Shown one piece after another: positions 24,515 through 34,862 of a stretch of 64,000 nucleotides of DNA (position 1 is the stretch's first letter; the number at the start of each line of letters is the position of its first letter). The stretch comes from Datisca glomerata (taxonomy: Eukaryota; Streptophyta; Magnoliopsida; Cucurbitales; Datiscaceae): assembly GCA_003255025.1 (NCBI GenBank), contig QANY01008599.1, forward strand, positions 124,001 to 188,000. Reading direction: 5' to 3'. The position numbers and the translations under genes are program-made. Under the pieces are notes generated by a model. That model saw only the letters and a program-made list of their open reading frames with translations, ran no database searches and had not been told where the DNA came from.

Positions 24515-26755
24515 ATGCAAGAGAAGAATTCAGAAATGGCAAAAAAAAACCCTAAGAAGGCCAATCTCTTAGACCACCACTCCATCAAACACATCCTTGA
24601 TGAGTCTGTCTCCGGGGTATAAGAAAATTCTATTTTCTTTATCTCTTCCTCTTTCTAGATCTGTTTCTATAATGAATTCGAACTCGTTTTGTTTTATTTT
24701 CGTTCAGTTTTTTTATCTTTTTATATATTGCTCCAGATCGTGACAAGTCGTGGATATGTAGAAGATGTGAGGATTAGCAATGTCAAATTGCTTATGGGAA
24801 CTATTATCATAATTATAGCTTTGGTGGCTCAGTTTTACAAGAAGAAGTTCCCCGAGAATCGTGATTTTCTGATCGGTTGCATCGCATTATATCCTTAATT
24901 TTTTTCCTTTTAATAAGCTGATTCTGTGTATCGTTTCCCTACTGTGACTATTTCTTTTCGGTTGTGGGGAAAATGTTAGACAACAAGAAATGGAAGGAGC
25001 TTTTGTAATTTTGAGGGCGAATCGGGCTACTTGTTTACTGCAATACGAGCATTGTGTTGCGTGTATTTTCTGCTTCATTTCAATTAGTCATCTGAAGCAA
25101 GCACGTTAGAGAAATGCTGTTTAAGAAATTCTTCATTGCCGCTTTGATGTGAGCTTGTTATATTTCCCATTTCCCTTGGATTTACTTATAGGAAGGCTTG
25201 AGGTAAGAACCACGCGATGCAACTGAACTAAATTATTCTTTTGCTCATACAACAGTGATTATCTTAGCAAAGATTAATCGCTTTTTAACATGTGATCCTG
25301 ATTAGTATTTGCAACGGAAATTGATGTAAAGATATGTCTGTAACTCTCTGTTTTTATTCAAAACCTCCGTGTTTGATCTTTAACTCTGGCAAGTATATAG
25401 TCCTCAATGTCCTAATGCAACTGATTACTTACACAAAGGAGAAGGATGCCATACTGTTCACCTACCCTCCAGCTGTAAGCTTCTCGACCTCTATTCTTTC
25501 TGCTTCTTATGTACATCTTTATCTGGTTGAGCATTATCTTTTGCAGAGTGTGAGTAATTGAAGGCCACATAGCTATTTTAGAGTTTTAGTTAAAACTAGC
25601 CACTGAGCACGGTGATATTTTTTTTACGATTACTGGATACACATGGTTCAATTTAGATATAACTTTATATGCTAGCAAAAATCTTAGTAAGTATTGTTGA
25701 GCAAGAATTTAAACTTTAAGTGCTCTAGCGGTTTCGTATTATAATTCAAGTTCTCCTTTAGAAGATGCCTTACAGTCTCGTTTTCTTCCTTTGATGTCTT
25801 GTATATGGTGCCTACAGTTTTGTCTTTCATCGGTACTTTGATTAGCTTTCTTTTCATGTCTTTGGGGTGAAATTTCTAATGATCTATATGCAAGCATTGG
25901 AAATATGGCTTTCTTTATGTTTGATCATTGATTACACTCCAGGTAGGAATTTTGGTGCATGATTTTTTTTTTCTTTTTAGATGTTTTTGTGTCATGCAGA
26001 CTTAAAAGAAAGACCCTTTTTGAGTCTTTGTTGGTCTTTCAAACATTTCCTCAAATTAGAACACTTTGCCTTGCGATTTTTTTTTTAAAGATTATGACTC
26101 GTTTCGCTCCATTTAGCATCAATAATGAATTTAAAGAACCTTGAGGGGTTGGCCGAGTGGTTGGGCGGGGTTGAGACCTATGCGGTAATGCATGAGATCA
26201 TAGATTCGAAACTCATCCCTAGTGCCAATTCTTCAAGGCCACTGGTGGATTACCCGGTCATTAACTTCATAGCCCATGAGAGCGTTTGATTTTGTCGGGC
26301 GTTAGTCGGGGCAAAGCCCCGGATACCCGCATTATTTCTACCTGACCTTGTGCCGCTGTAAGGAAGTCATAGAAATTGAAGTTGAAGGTCTTTCTGTTCG
26401 TTTTCTCATTTGCATATACCTTGGACAGGGTTCCTTTACTACCACTGGACTGGCGATCTCTTCAAAATTGCCAAGGTTCTCAGATCTCTACACCCTGACG
26501 GTATCTAGTGCAGATCCCAATTCAATCTCACCAGTGCAGCTCACCAAGAGTGTCACTCAGTGGTTTTGATCTCTCCTCTAATTGCTCAGCTCAGATACCA
26601 CTTTCCATATCTTCTGAACTTATAAAAAAATATTTTCTGATGTCTTGTAATCATGCAGGTTCACCAAGGATGGAATTTTAGTAGAGGGGCTCTTCTGGAA
26701 AGATGCTATAGCATTGGTTGATGAATATGCAAAAAAACCAAAGAAGAACAAGTGA
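24515..26755 (+). CDS. SPC25: Signal peptidase complex subunit 2 (SPC25), 5 exons
   Basis: Non-catalytic membrane subunit of the ER signal peptidase complex, which removes signal peptides during secretion. Exons 24515-24616, 24737-24888, 25393-25474, 26429-26562, 26659-26755 join to 567 nt, 188 aa, close to the usual plant length. Visible blocks: KANLLDHHSIKHILDESVS (N terminus, cytosolic), EDVRISNVKLLMGT, first membrane span about residues 51-68 (LLMGTIIIIIALVAQFY), KKFPENRDF, second span about 78-97 (IGCIALYIVLNVLMQLI), then YTKEKDAILFTYPP, KLPRFSDLYTLTVSSADP, QLTKSVTQWFTKDG, LVEGLFWKD and a lysine-rich C terminus. The ATG at 24515 was chosen because the conserved N terminus follows it; an open frame extends upstream through the poly-C but is not conserved. 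Introns 1, 3 and 4 are GT-AG; intron 2 appears U12-type. A SINE sits in intron 3. The gene looks intact. Confidence 0.93.
24889..25392 (+). other. Probable U12-type AT-AA intron (SPC25 intron 2)
   Basis: The 5' end reads ATATCCTTAA, the exact U12 AT-AC donor consensus. A U12-like branch site TCTTTAAC lies at 25377-25384, about 9 nt before the acceptor. Only an acceptor after ...TCTGGCAA keeps the frame: it joins codon TT|G and gives ALYIVLN, the conserved second membrane span. Ending at the nearby AC or AG instead creates a TAG stop at once. Coding continues past the donor for only two codons before TAA, so an intron is required. Confidence 0.75.
26141..26347 (+). mobile_element. tRNA-derived SINE in SPC25 intron 3
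   Basis: Short interspersed element of about 205 bp. It has RNA polymerase III box A (TGGCCGAGTGG-like, 26150-26160) and box B (GATTCGAAACT, 26203-26213), spaced as in tRNA-derived plant SINEs, with GGGCGGGGTTGAGACC between, as in Au-like families. A GC-rich hairpin CGGGGC-AAA-GCCCCG is near 26312. Flanks share ACCTTG (26138-26143 and 26345-26350), a possible short target duplication. The orientation matches the host gene. It has no coding capacity and would move only with LINE enzymes. Confidence 0.8.
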
Positions 26756-28900
26756 TCTGATACTTGGGCCCTCATTATATAAGCAACTGGTTAGGAGGAA
26801 AACATAGCATTTAGTACATTATTACGTTACTATATATATATTTGTCTTCCCAAGATTATGTTCTTTCTTTTCCTCTTTTTTTTTTTAAATCCAACTAACC
26901 ACAAAAATATTAGGAGTTAAATTGTCACTTTTCTAACATTGAATTATGCTCTCTTATTTTTCATCTAATTAATTAGTTGCGGCTTTTTACTTACATATGC
27001 AGAGGACATCTTTCGTAGGGTTGAATATACTTTTCACCCAATACGGTAATTTTATAAGGCTCTTCAAAAATCACAATATAACTCATTTCACGTGTTATTA
27101 CTTTTATTTCTATTTTTGCGACATTCTAGTGGTCTCCGACTCCAATATTAAGTGGCCGTTTTTTGTTACGGGTGTAGAGAAGATGTTTTTTGGGCTAAAT
27201 GCGGGAAATGAGAGACAAAAGTAATGGGACACTTTGGGAAGTAAATGGTCTACATAACAACATGGAAATCAAAAGTAAATGGCCTACATAACAATATTTT
27301 GGGAAGTTCTGAAGGACCACATTAATAAAAAAATAAACGGTTGTAAACGGAAGATTCAAAATGGAACTTCTACATCTTTTGATCCTGAACTGTTGAATTT
27401 GAAAACCAGATTACTCTTTTTTTTCTGAGGATAGCAGGTTACTTAAAGTTGCGTATTGCAATTTGAGCACATGGGGCTAACTAAAAATATTTAACATGTT
27501 AATATACAGTTTGGACTACGAATAAAACTTACTGTTGTGGACACATCAACATGTCATGTTAACTTTACACTTTTTCTAAGCCCAAAAGATTTTCTTGACA
27601 CTTAGGTTTGGTTTGAGTTATCTGCATGATATTGGTAATGTGCCTAAATAACTTATTTTTTAACACTTTCTGACGTTAATTTTCAGTATTCTTATTTGAT
27701 ATGATAAAGTTATTTAAATTGATTAAATAACAATTTCACATTATTTTACCTATCATGGGCTCGGCAGGACCGAACCCGTTCCGATCCTGAATTTGAGATT
27801 TTTCCCATCTCAACTCTGTCGAGTTATGATTGAGACTTTAATTTTTTAAACGGGCTGAGATTTTTATCTCGTCCTATCCTTTTCTGAAAGGTCCATCCGA
27901 GGGCCCGTCCGAAGAGATTAAGATATGTACGTTAATTAGAATGAATGATATAAAATATTGTGCTAAAAAATTAAGGATTCATTAACTCTTTATATTTGTA
28001 TAATATAAAGTTTAAATCAAGTTTTAATGTAATAATTATGGTTGAAAAAATCAAATTTCATCATCAATACATAAACATTTTTTTTCAATGTGGTCATTAC
28101 GCCAGTCACCGTTAGTAATTTTAACGTTTGTTGGCTTGAAGCGTTATTATACATGTGCCACGTTAGCAAACTATTAAAAATATTAATGTTGCCTGACTCA
28201 CCCACATGAAAAAGATAATGTATTTAATTTTATTGGTAGCATTAATAAAATAGTTAATTTATTAGTGTGTAGTTAAAATAGTAAACACGTGAGCTCCACA
28301 ATAATTTAATCATTCTTAAATTCTTTATACAACTTTTTCAACAATTTTTACTAATAACTTTTTCAATAATTTTACCCACTTCAATATATACCAAACAAGA
28401 TAATCTCACTTTCGTACTAATTTTTTAACTTAATCATATGTTACAAAATATGATTATCTTAAAATTTTATCATCTAACTTTATTATATAAATTTATCCAT
28501 CAATTTAACTTTCTCAATATTTTTATTTAACTCATACTAAACTGCCGCTCATTCTAAGTAATGTATCCTTCTAGAAGAATTGTCTTGTACGTTATAATTT
28601 CATGTCGGAATTAAACAGCCTTAAGCTTCTCGAAGAAATTCTTTAATAATAAATACAAAATCTCTTTCCTCAATTTTATATTTTGTTTCCTTTTTCTTTA
28701 ATTTTTTTTAGTTCTTGGTGGGATTGATTAGTTCCCATGGTGACTTTCAATCCTTTTTAATGTTTCAACTTGTCTGCTTAATCTGCTTAATGGAGCTATA
28801 ATCTCCATTGAAGTGGTATGTCCCACTCCCTTTGAGTTAGGTCCAATTCTCAACCAACTTTTGTGTTTCACTGTCTTTAACAATTCACAATGCCCTTTTA
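26756..28900. other. Non-coding interval after SPC25
   Basis: The 3' UTR should occupy the first few hundred bases. A duplicated AAGTAAATGG(T/C)CTACATAACA segment occurs at about 27240-27295. A weak inverted pair (GTTTGGTTTGAGTTAT near 27607; its complement-like AACTCATACTAAACTG near 28528) could bound an old inverted-repeat element. No open frame here has a recognisable domain. Confidence 0.5.
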
Positions 28901-29647
28901 CTTTCGACCAGGATTCTCTCTGTTCACAGGAGATAATTATGTTATATTTGTACCGTTCATTTTAAAATTAGACGGCCCAAATATAATGACATTAAAAGAT
29001 AAAATTAAAAAAATAAAAAATAAAATGAAAAGCTGTTTCATCATCTCGACAGGCGTATTGAAATGATCTTGACTGTCCGTTAAAAAACAGAAGACCACGA
29101 TTTACAAGATTCTTTTGGACCAAGATTCTCTCCTGTATATAGAACATGAGAGAACTATGTTGCATCTGGGCCATCCATTTCAAAAATGGACGGCCAGATG
29201 CAATGACGCTAAAAGACAGAACTAACAAAAATAAAAAATAAAATGAAAAGCTGCACATCATCTCGCCAGAACTACTGAAATGATCATGACCGTTCCTTCA
29301 AAAATGGACGACCACGATTTACCTAACATAATCTCCTCTTGTTGGATCCCTAACATGAAGAGATCTCCTTTTGACCAAGAATCTCTCTTGTTTATTAGAA
29401 CATAAGAGAATTATGTTGCATCTAGGTCGTTCATTTTAAAAATGAATTGTCCAGATGCAATGTCACTGAAAGACAAAATTAAAAAAATTAAAAATAAAAA
29501 ATAAAATGAAAAGTTGTCACATCATCTCAACAGACGTACTGAAATGATTTTGATCGTCCGTTCAAAAACTGACAGCCACGGTTTACCAAACATAATCCCC
29601 TCATGTCGCATCCCTAACATGAGGGGATCTATTTCCTTTGGACAAGA

Positions 29648-29679
29648 ATTCTCTCATGTTCATTAGAACATGAGAGAAT
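29648..29679. repeat. Representative stem-loop 1 of the 250-bp unit
   Basis: Perfect 13-bp arms ATTCTCTCATGTT and AACATGAGAGAAT around a 6-base CATTAG loop. Equivalent hairpins recur in most units, often with compensating-looking changes in arm sequence (for example TCTCTCCTG...). Confidence 0.85.
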
Positions 29680-30349
29680 TATGTTGCATCTGGGCCGTTC
29701 ATTTCAAAAAATGACGGCCGGGATGCAATGACACTAAAAGACAAGACTAACAATAATAAAAAATAAAAAATAAAATGAAAAACTATCACATCATCTCGAC
29801 AAGCGTACTGAAATGATGTTGATTTTCCGTTCGAAAACAAATGGTCAAGATTTACTAAACATAATCCCCTCCTGTTAGATCCAACAGGAGGAGATGTATT
29901 TCCTTTGGACCAGGATTCTCTCATGTTCATTAGAATATTAAAGAATTATGTTGCAACTGGGCAACATGAACGGCCCAGATTCAATGACAGTAAAAGACAA
30001 AACTAAAAAAAAATCAATAAAATGAAAAGCTGTCACATCATCTCGACAGATGTAATGAGATGATCTTGACCGTCCGTTCAAAAACATACAACCGCGATTT
30101 ACTAAACATAATCCCCTCCTGTTGGGCCATCAGGAGGGATCTATTTCCTTTGGGACCAGGATTCTCTCATGTTCATTAGAACATTAGAGAATTATGTCAC
30201 ATCTGGGCCGTCCATTTAAAAAATGGAGGCCCAGATGCCATGACACTAAAAGAAAAAAACTAACAAAAATAAAAAATAAAATATAAAATGAAAAGTTATC
30301 ACATCATCTCGACAAATGTACTGAAATGATCTTGATCGTCCATTCAAAA

Positions 30350-30440
30350 AAGGACGGCCCAGATGCCACATAATTCTCTCATGTTCTAATGGACATGAGA
30401 GAATCCTGGTCCCAAAGGAAATAGATCCCCTCCCGATGGC
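30350..30440 (-). repeat. Inverted segment inside the 250-bp array
   Basis: Reads GGACGGCCCAGATGCCACAT, then TTCTCTCATGTT..., then CCTGGTCCCAAAGGAAATAG. This is the reverse complement of the order found in every neighbouring unit, followed by a return to the normal orientation at about 30435. Confidence 0.8.
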
Positions 30441-30867
30441 CCAGATGCAATGACACTAAAAGATAAAACTAAAAAATAAAAAATAAAATGAGAAGCTGTC
30501 ACATCATCTCGACAGACGTAATGAAATGATCTTGACCGTTCGTTCAAAAACGGAGGACCACGATTTACCAAACATAATCCCCTCTTGTTGGATCCAACAT
30601 GAGTGCATCTATTTCCTTTGGACCATGATTCTCTCATGTTCATTAGAACATTAGAGAATTATGTTGCATTTGGACCGTCCATTTCAAAAATTGACAGCCC
30701 AGATGCAATGACACTAAAAGACAAAACTAACAAAAATAAAAAATAAAATGAAAAGCTGTCACATCATCTCGACAAGCGTAATGAAATGATCTTAACTGTC
30801 CGTTTGAAAATAGATGACCACGATTTACCAAACATAATCCCCTCATGTTGAGAATTATGTTGCATCT

Positions 30868-30895
30868 GGGCCGTCCATTTCAAAAATGGACGGCC
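30868..30895. repeat. Representative stem-loop 2 of the 250-bp unit
   Basis: Perfect 12-bp arms GGCCGTCCATTT and AAATGGACGGCC around a 3-base CAA loop. The same hairpin recurs in most units in varying states of decay. Confidence 0.85.
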
Positions 30896-31800
30896 AAAAT
30901 GCAATGACACTAAAAGACAAAACTAACAAAAATAAAAAATAAAAAATAAAATGAAAAGGTGTCACATCATCTCGACAAACATACTAAAATGATCTTGACC
31001 GTTTGTTCAAAAATAAACGACCACGATTTACCAAACATAATCCCTATTGAGGGGATCCATTTCCTTTGGACCAGGATTCTATCATGTTCATTAGAACATT
31101 AAAAAATGGACGGCCCATAATGCAATGACACTAAATACAAAACTAATAAAAACAAAAAATAAAATATAAAATAAAAAGTTGTCATATCATCTCGACTGAC
31201 GTACTGAAATGATCTTGATCGTCCATTCAAAAACGGACGATCACGATTTATTTCCTTTGGACCAGGATTCTCTCCATTTCATTAGAACATTAGAGAATTA
31301 TGTTATATGTGACACTAAAAGACAAAACTAAAAACTAAAAAATAAAATAAAAAGCTGGCACATCATCTCGATAGAAGTATTGAAATGATCTTGACCGTCT
31401 GTTAAAAAACAAACGGTCACGATTCACCAAAATAATCCCCTCAGTTGGGGGTCCAACTGGAGGGGATCTATTTTCTTTAGACAATGATTTTTTTCTGTTC
31501 ATTAGAATATGAGAGAATTATGTTGAATCTGAGCCGTTCATTTCAATGACACTAAAGACAAAACTAAAAAATAAAAAAATAAAATGAAAAGCTATCACAT
31601 CGTCTCGACAGACGTATTGAAATGTTCTTGACAACGGACGACCACGATTCACCAAACATAATCCCCTCCTCTTGGATCCCTAACAGGAAAGTATCTATTT
31701 CCTTTTACCAAGATTCGCTCATGCTCGTTAGAACATGAGAGAATTATGTTGCATCTAAAAATGGACGGCTAAGATGTAATGACACTAAAAATAAAATTAG

Positions 31801-32829
31801 AAAGATAAAAAGTAAAAAATAAAGTAAAAAGCATACCGAACCAAAAACATGACATAGATTGAATGAGATGTAGATTAACGAATCCTTTTTGGTTTGATTT
31901 TAACGTGTGCAGGAAATAAGATAAGATGGAACAGAAGAGTGGTTCACTTAAATTTTGAGGAGGTAATTGAAACTTTTTATTTTCTTTTTCATTTTATGTT
32001 GTTTTTAAGTCTTAAATTTACCTTCATTGTTGTCTCGGGTTTCCCTATGGATATTTTTTTGTCTTTCCTTTTCATTTTTTATCTCTGAGATATACCCATT
32101 CTATTGTTTCTGTTTTTCTTATTTATTAACTTTTATTACCCAAAGAAAAAATAAAAGAAAATTACTAAAACAATGCATTTTGTATATTTTTTGTGAGTGC
32201 AGAAATGTTTTGGGCATGTTCTTACACAACGAAATTGCACACCCTCAAAAAAGTGGCACATCTTGGTTGGAAAACAAATTTCCAGAAAATAGTGAACAAT
32301 GAAACTAATTTTTTTAATTATAAAATACATAAACATGTTTAATAATAGTATTGGATAGTCAGTTTTAATAGAAATATTATGATATGAATACAATTTTATG
32401 AGATAGGTGAAAGATACATTACGTTTGGACCACTTGTTTTTAAATCATTTTTTTGTTAAAAATATAGAAAATAAAAATTGAGTGGGGAGTCTAATGAGTG
32501 ATTTTTTTAACTGAAGCACAGTAAAATTCAAACTCGTACGACAATAAACAAAATTAATAAATGAAGTCTAGTTGGCGGTTTGAAATCGGCTTGTAGTATT
32601 AAATTTGGCATTGTATTCAGAATAACATAAATATAGACAAAATTGAATATTTTTAATTTCAACTGAATCTTCACAAGAACGGCCATAGCAGTTTCATGGA
32701 CAAAAACATAGCTGCATTTACAGATGTACTGCGTACAACCTTATAAGTATTCTGAAAATGTGCAAAATCATCACATCAAAATTAATTGAAAATGTGCAAA
32801 AAAATACTATGTCATTTTAGAACAGAAAT
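31801..32829. other. Non-coding interval, no gene seen
   Basis: AT-rich. A GTGCAGG...GAGGTAATTG segment at 31906-31965 resembles an acceptor-exon-donor arrangement, but the encoded peptide is not recognisable and no partner exons are found, so I do not call a gene. Confidence 0.5.
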
Positions 32830-33224
32830 TTAGGATTCGTTTGACAGATACGATAATACTGGATAGTACTGTATTAAATTTGTCGGACTGTACTGTACTT
32901 GTTTAAATAATATTATCTAGTGTTTGGTGCTGTATTAGATAAAACTGAATTACTTGTACAACGTTTGACACACATAGTACTAGTTTATTATAAAACTGTT
33001 TGTCATAATTAGATTTACACAAGTATGTTTAGAACTCATTAATATGTTATTTAACATTTTCAACTACAAATAAACATTCATTCAACCAATCAATAATAAT
33101 AATAATAATTAAAATACTTCAAAAAAGATCTTAAAATATCATCATTCATTTTCATAATTTGTAATAATATTCATACAAAATTTTCATCCACCAAGACATC
33201 ACAAAATAATCTTTCATGTTCACG

Positions 33225-33395
33225 ACATAATGCTCATCCATCAATGCATCACAAAAGAATCATCACATATAATATATATGCTCCCTATAATGCCCATCCA
33301 CCAAGGTATCATAAAAGAATAATCACATATAACATATATGCTCCCTATAATGCTTATCCACCAGGACATCACAAAAATTGTCACATCAAATATTT
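33225..33395. repeat. ~62-bp tandem repeat in the Harbinger 3' region
   Basis: Two and a half copies of a unit running CCATCCACCAAGG(C/T)ATCA...TCACATATAA...ATGCTCCCTATAATGC. It lies between the transposon end and the ORF1 stop. Confidence 0.85.
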
Positions 33396-33457
33396 GCAAT
33401 TCACCATTTAACAAAATATCATGCATCCACAAAATAAGTACGAAAAGAAGCCTAAAT

Positions 33458-34478
33458 TCATCTCTGACGGAGTAGTTTTACTACAAATGCTCGCTTGGGC
33501 TCGTCCTTCAAAGATCTGAAAGCTATCACAATTTTTGATTTTGCTAGAATGAAAGTAAGTGCATCAATCTCATCATCAACAGAAAATTCAAAACTTTGTA
33601 ACTCAACAGCAATGTCAGTGCAATTTTTATCATCACCCACGATTCTACTAGTAATTGTTTCCATTCTCTCAAATGACTTCTCAAACATTTTCTAAAAAAA
33701 TTGACAATCTGATTCAAGCCAATATGATAGTTACTTCCCACTCTTGATCCTTTTTTTATCAATAAGTTGAGACTTAGCCTTGTTACTTTGTTGAGAACTT
33801 GAATTTCGTGGTACTGGACGAGGAGAAGTAGGCAAATCTTTACATATGTCATGTATATTAGCCTCCTCGTACTCTCGGTTCATATTCTCAACCATATCAT
33901 TAGGAGTTTCAGCACTAAGTCCTGTTGCACGATCCTTACCAAATATACGATCAAGCCTTTCATAGTATGGAAAAGGCTTGTCTCTCCATCCTTCTGCATC
34001 CTTGTTATGCTACAAGAATAATAAATTAATGTAAGTTAATATTATGACAACATATTCCTGACGTCAAACCAAATAAACATAACATTAGTTTCAACCTGCA
34101 TATAATCTTGCCATACTTTATTACTCTCCACTTCCACACACTTTCTAACATCATTCCAAACCAAACCCGCTCTTGACCAACATGTCAATAACGATTTCAC
34201 ACTTTTTTTTTTCATTTTCTTAACTTGGACTCAATATGAGGATTAGCCTTTAGCCTAGAGTTAGGATACTTTTTATTCAAGCTTTTCTCCATAAGCATTA
34301 GAGTACCACATTTAAAAGAACCAATATCACAACGATGGCTTCCTGCAACTATTTCATCAAGTATGTCCAATAATGTGTCTTCCTCCATTTTAGTCCAAGA
34401 ACGCCTACTGGTTCTTCGCGTAGTCTGCTCATTATTTTTATTGTTATCCCTATCCATTCCTAATAAAACATATCTCAA
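33458..34478 (-). pseudogene. Harbinger ORF1, Myb/SANT-like DNA-binding protein
   Basis: Accessory protein that binds DNA and, in the family, works with the transposase. On the minus strand the first exon (34478 down to about 34095) reads RRSWTKMEEDTLLDILDEIV, FKCGTLMLMEKSLNKKYP, LKANPHIESKLRK, then WNDVRKCVEVESNKVWQDYM. The second exon, from about 34010 down, reads GWRDKPFPYYERLDRIFGKD, RATGLSAETPNDMVENMNRE, then a Ser/Pro-rich linker and a C-terminal segment SFERMETITSRIV. An intron of about 90 bp separates them. A TGA within a run of A (about 34213) follows KLRK and breaks the first exon; a frame change occurs between the two C-terminal reading frames near 33700. The domain order matches plant PIF ORF1 proteins. 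Confidence 0.82.
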
Positions 34479-34519
34479 TCAATAATAAAAGAAAAATACC
34501 ACAAGATAAATAAAAGTAT

Positions 34520-34780
34520 ATGGAAACTCAATCCAACAATAAAAGTATATTGCAACTCAATTCAACAATAAAAGTACATTGCAACTCAACCCAACAATAA
34601 AAGTATAAGGTAACTCAATCCAACAATAAACGTATATTGCAACTCAATCTAACAATAAAAGTATTTTGTAACTTATTCGAACAATAAAAGTAAAAGGCAA
34701 CTCAATCCAACAATAAAAGTAAAAGGCAACTCAATCCAACAATAAAAGTATAAGGCAATTTAATCCAACAATAAAGTCTA
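34520..34780. repeat. ~29-bp minisatellite between Harbinger ORF1 and transposase
   Basis: About nine copies of AACTCAATCCAACAATAAAA plus GTATATTGC or GTAAAAGGC variants, directly upstream of ORF1 on the minus strand, where its promoter would be. Neighbouring copies alternate between the two variant endings. Confidence 0.9.
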
Positions 34781-34862
34781 AATCCTAAAAATGAAACAAG
34801 GGAAAGTCTAACTTAATGCAACTTAGTTCCTTCTCCTTTCATTATACATCTATATAGCTAAA

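Larger units (their letters stand above)
28905..31800. repeat. Array of about twelve ~250-bp units with three built-in stem-loops
   Basis: Recurring order per unit: CCTTTGGACCAGGATTCTCT; TCATGTTCATTAGAACATGA; GAATTATGTTGCATCTGGG; CCGTCCATTT...AAATGGACGG; GATGCAATGACACTAAAAGA; an AT-rich AATAAAAAATAAAATGAAAA stretch; GTCACATCATCTCGACAG; TGAAATGATCTTGACCGTCC; CCACGATTTACCAAACATAA; and a CCCTCCTGTT...AACAGGAGGG pair. Copies begin near 28910, 29121, 29378, 29645, 29905, 30152, 30620, 31068, 31253, 31481 and 31701, with a fragment at 30850 and an inverted piece at about 30350-30440. Later copies lose parts. Open frames at 28992-30643 on the minus strand are shadows of the repeat. Confidence 0.92.

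Noticed and set aside
26141..26220. A nuclear tRNA gene in the SPC25 intron
   Set aside because: Box A and box B are present but the acceptor and anticodon stems do not pair, and a SINE-type body follows.
28992..30643. Three similar minus-strand open frames of 83-89 codons with a shared peptide
   Set aside because: They recur because the DNA repeats; frames are broken in other units and cross the stem-loops, so they are not a gene family.
31894..32302. Possible short gene with exon-like borders
   Set aside because: Peptides are not recognisable and composition is that of AT-rich intergenic DNA; no supporting exons were found.
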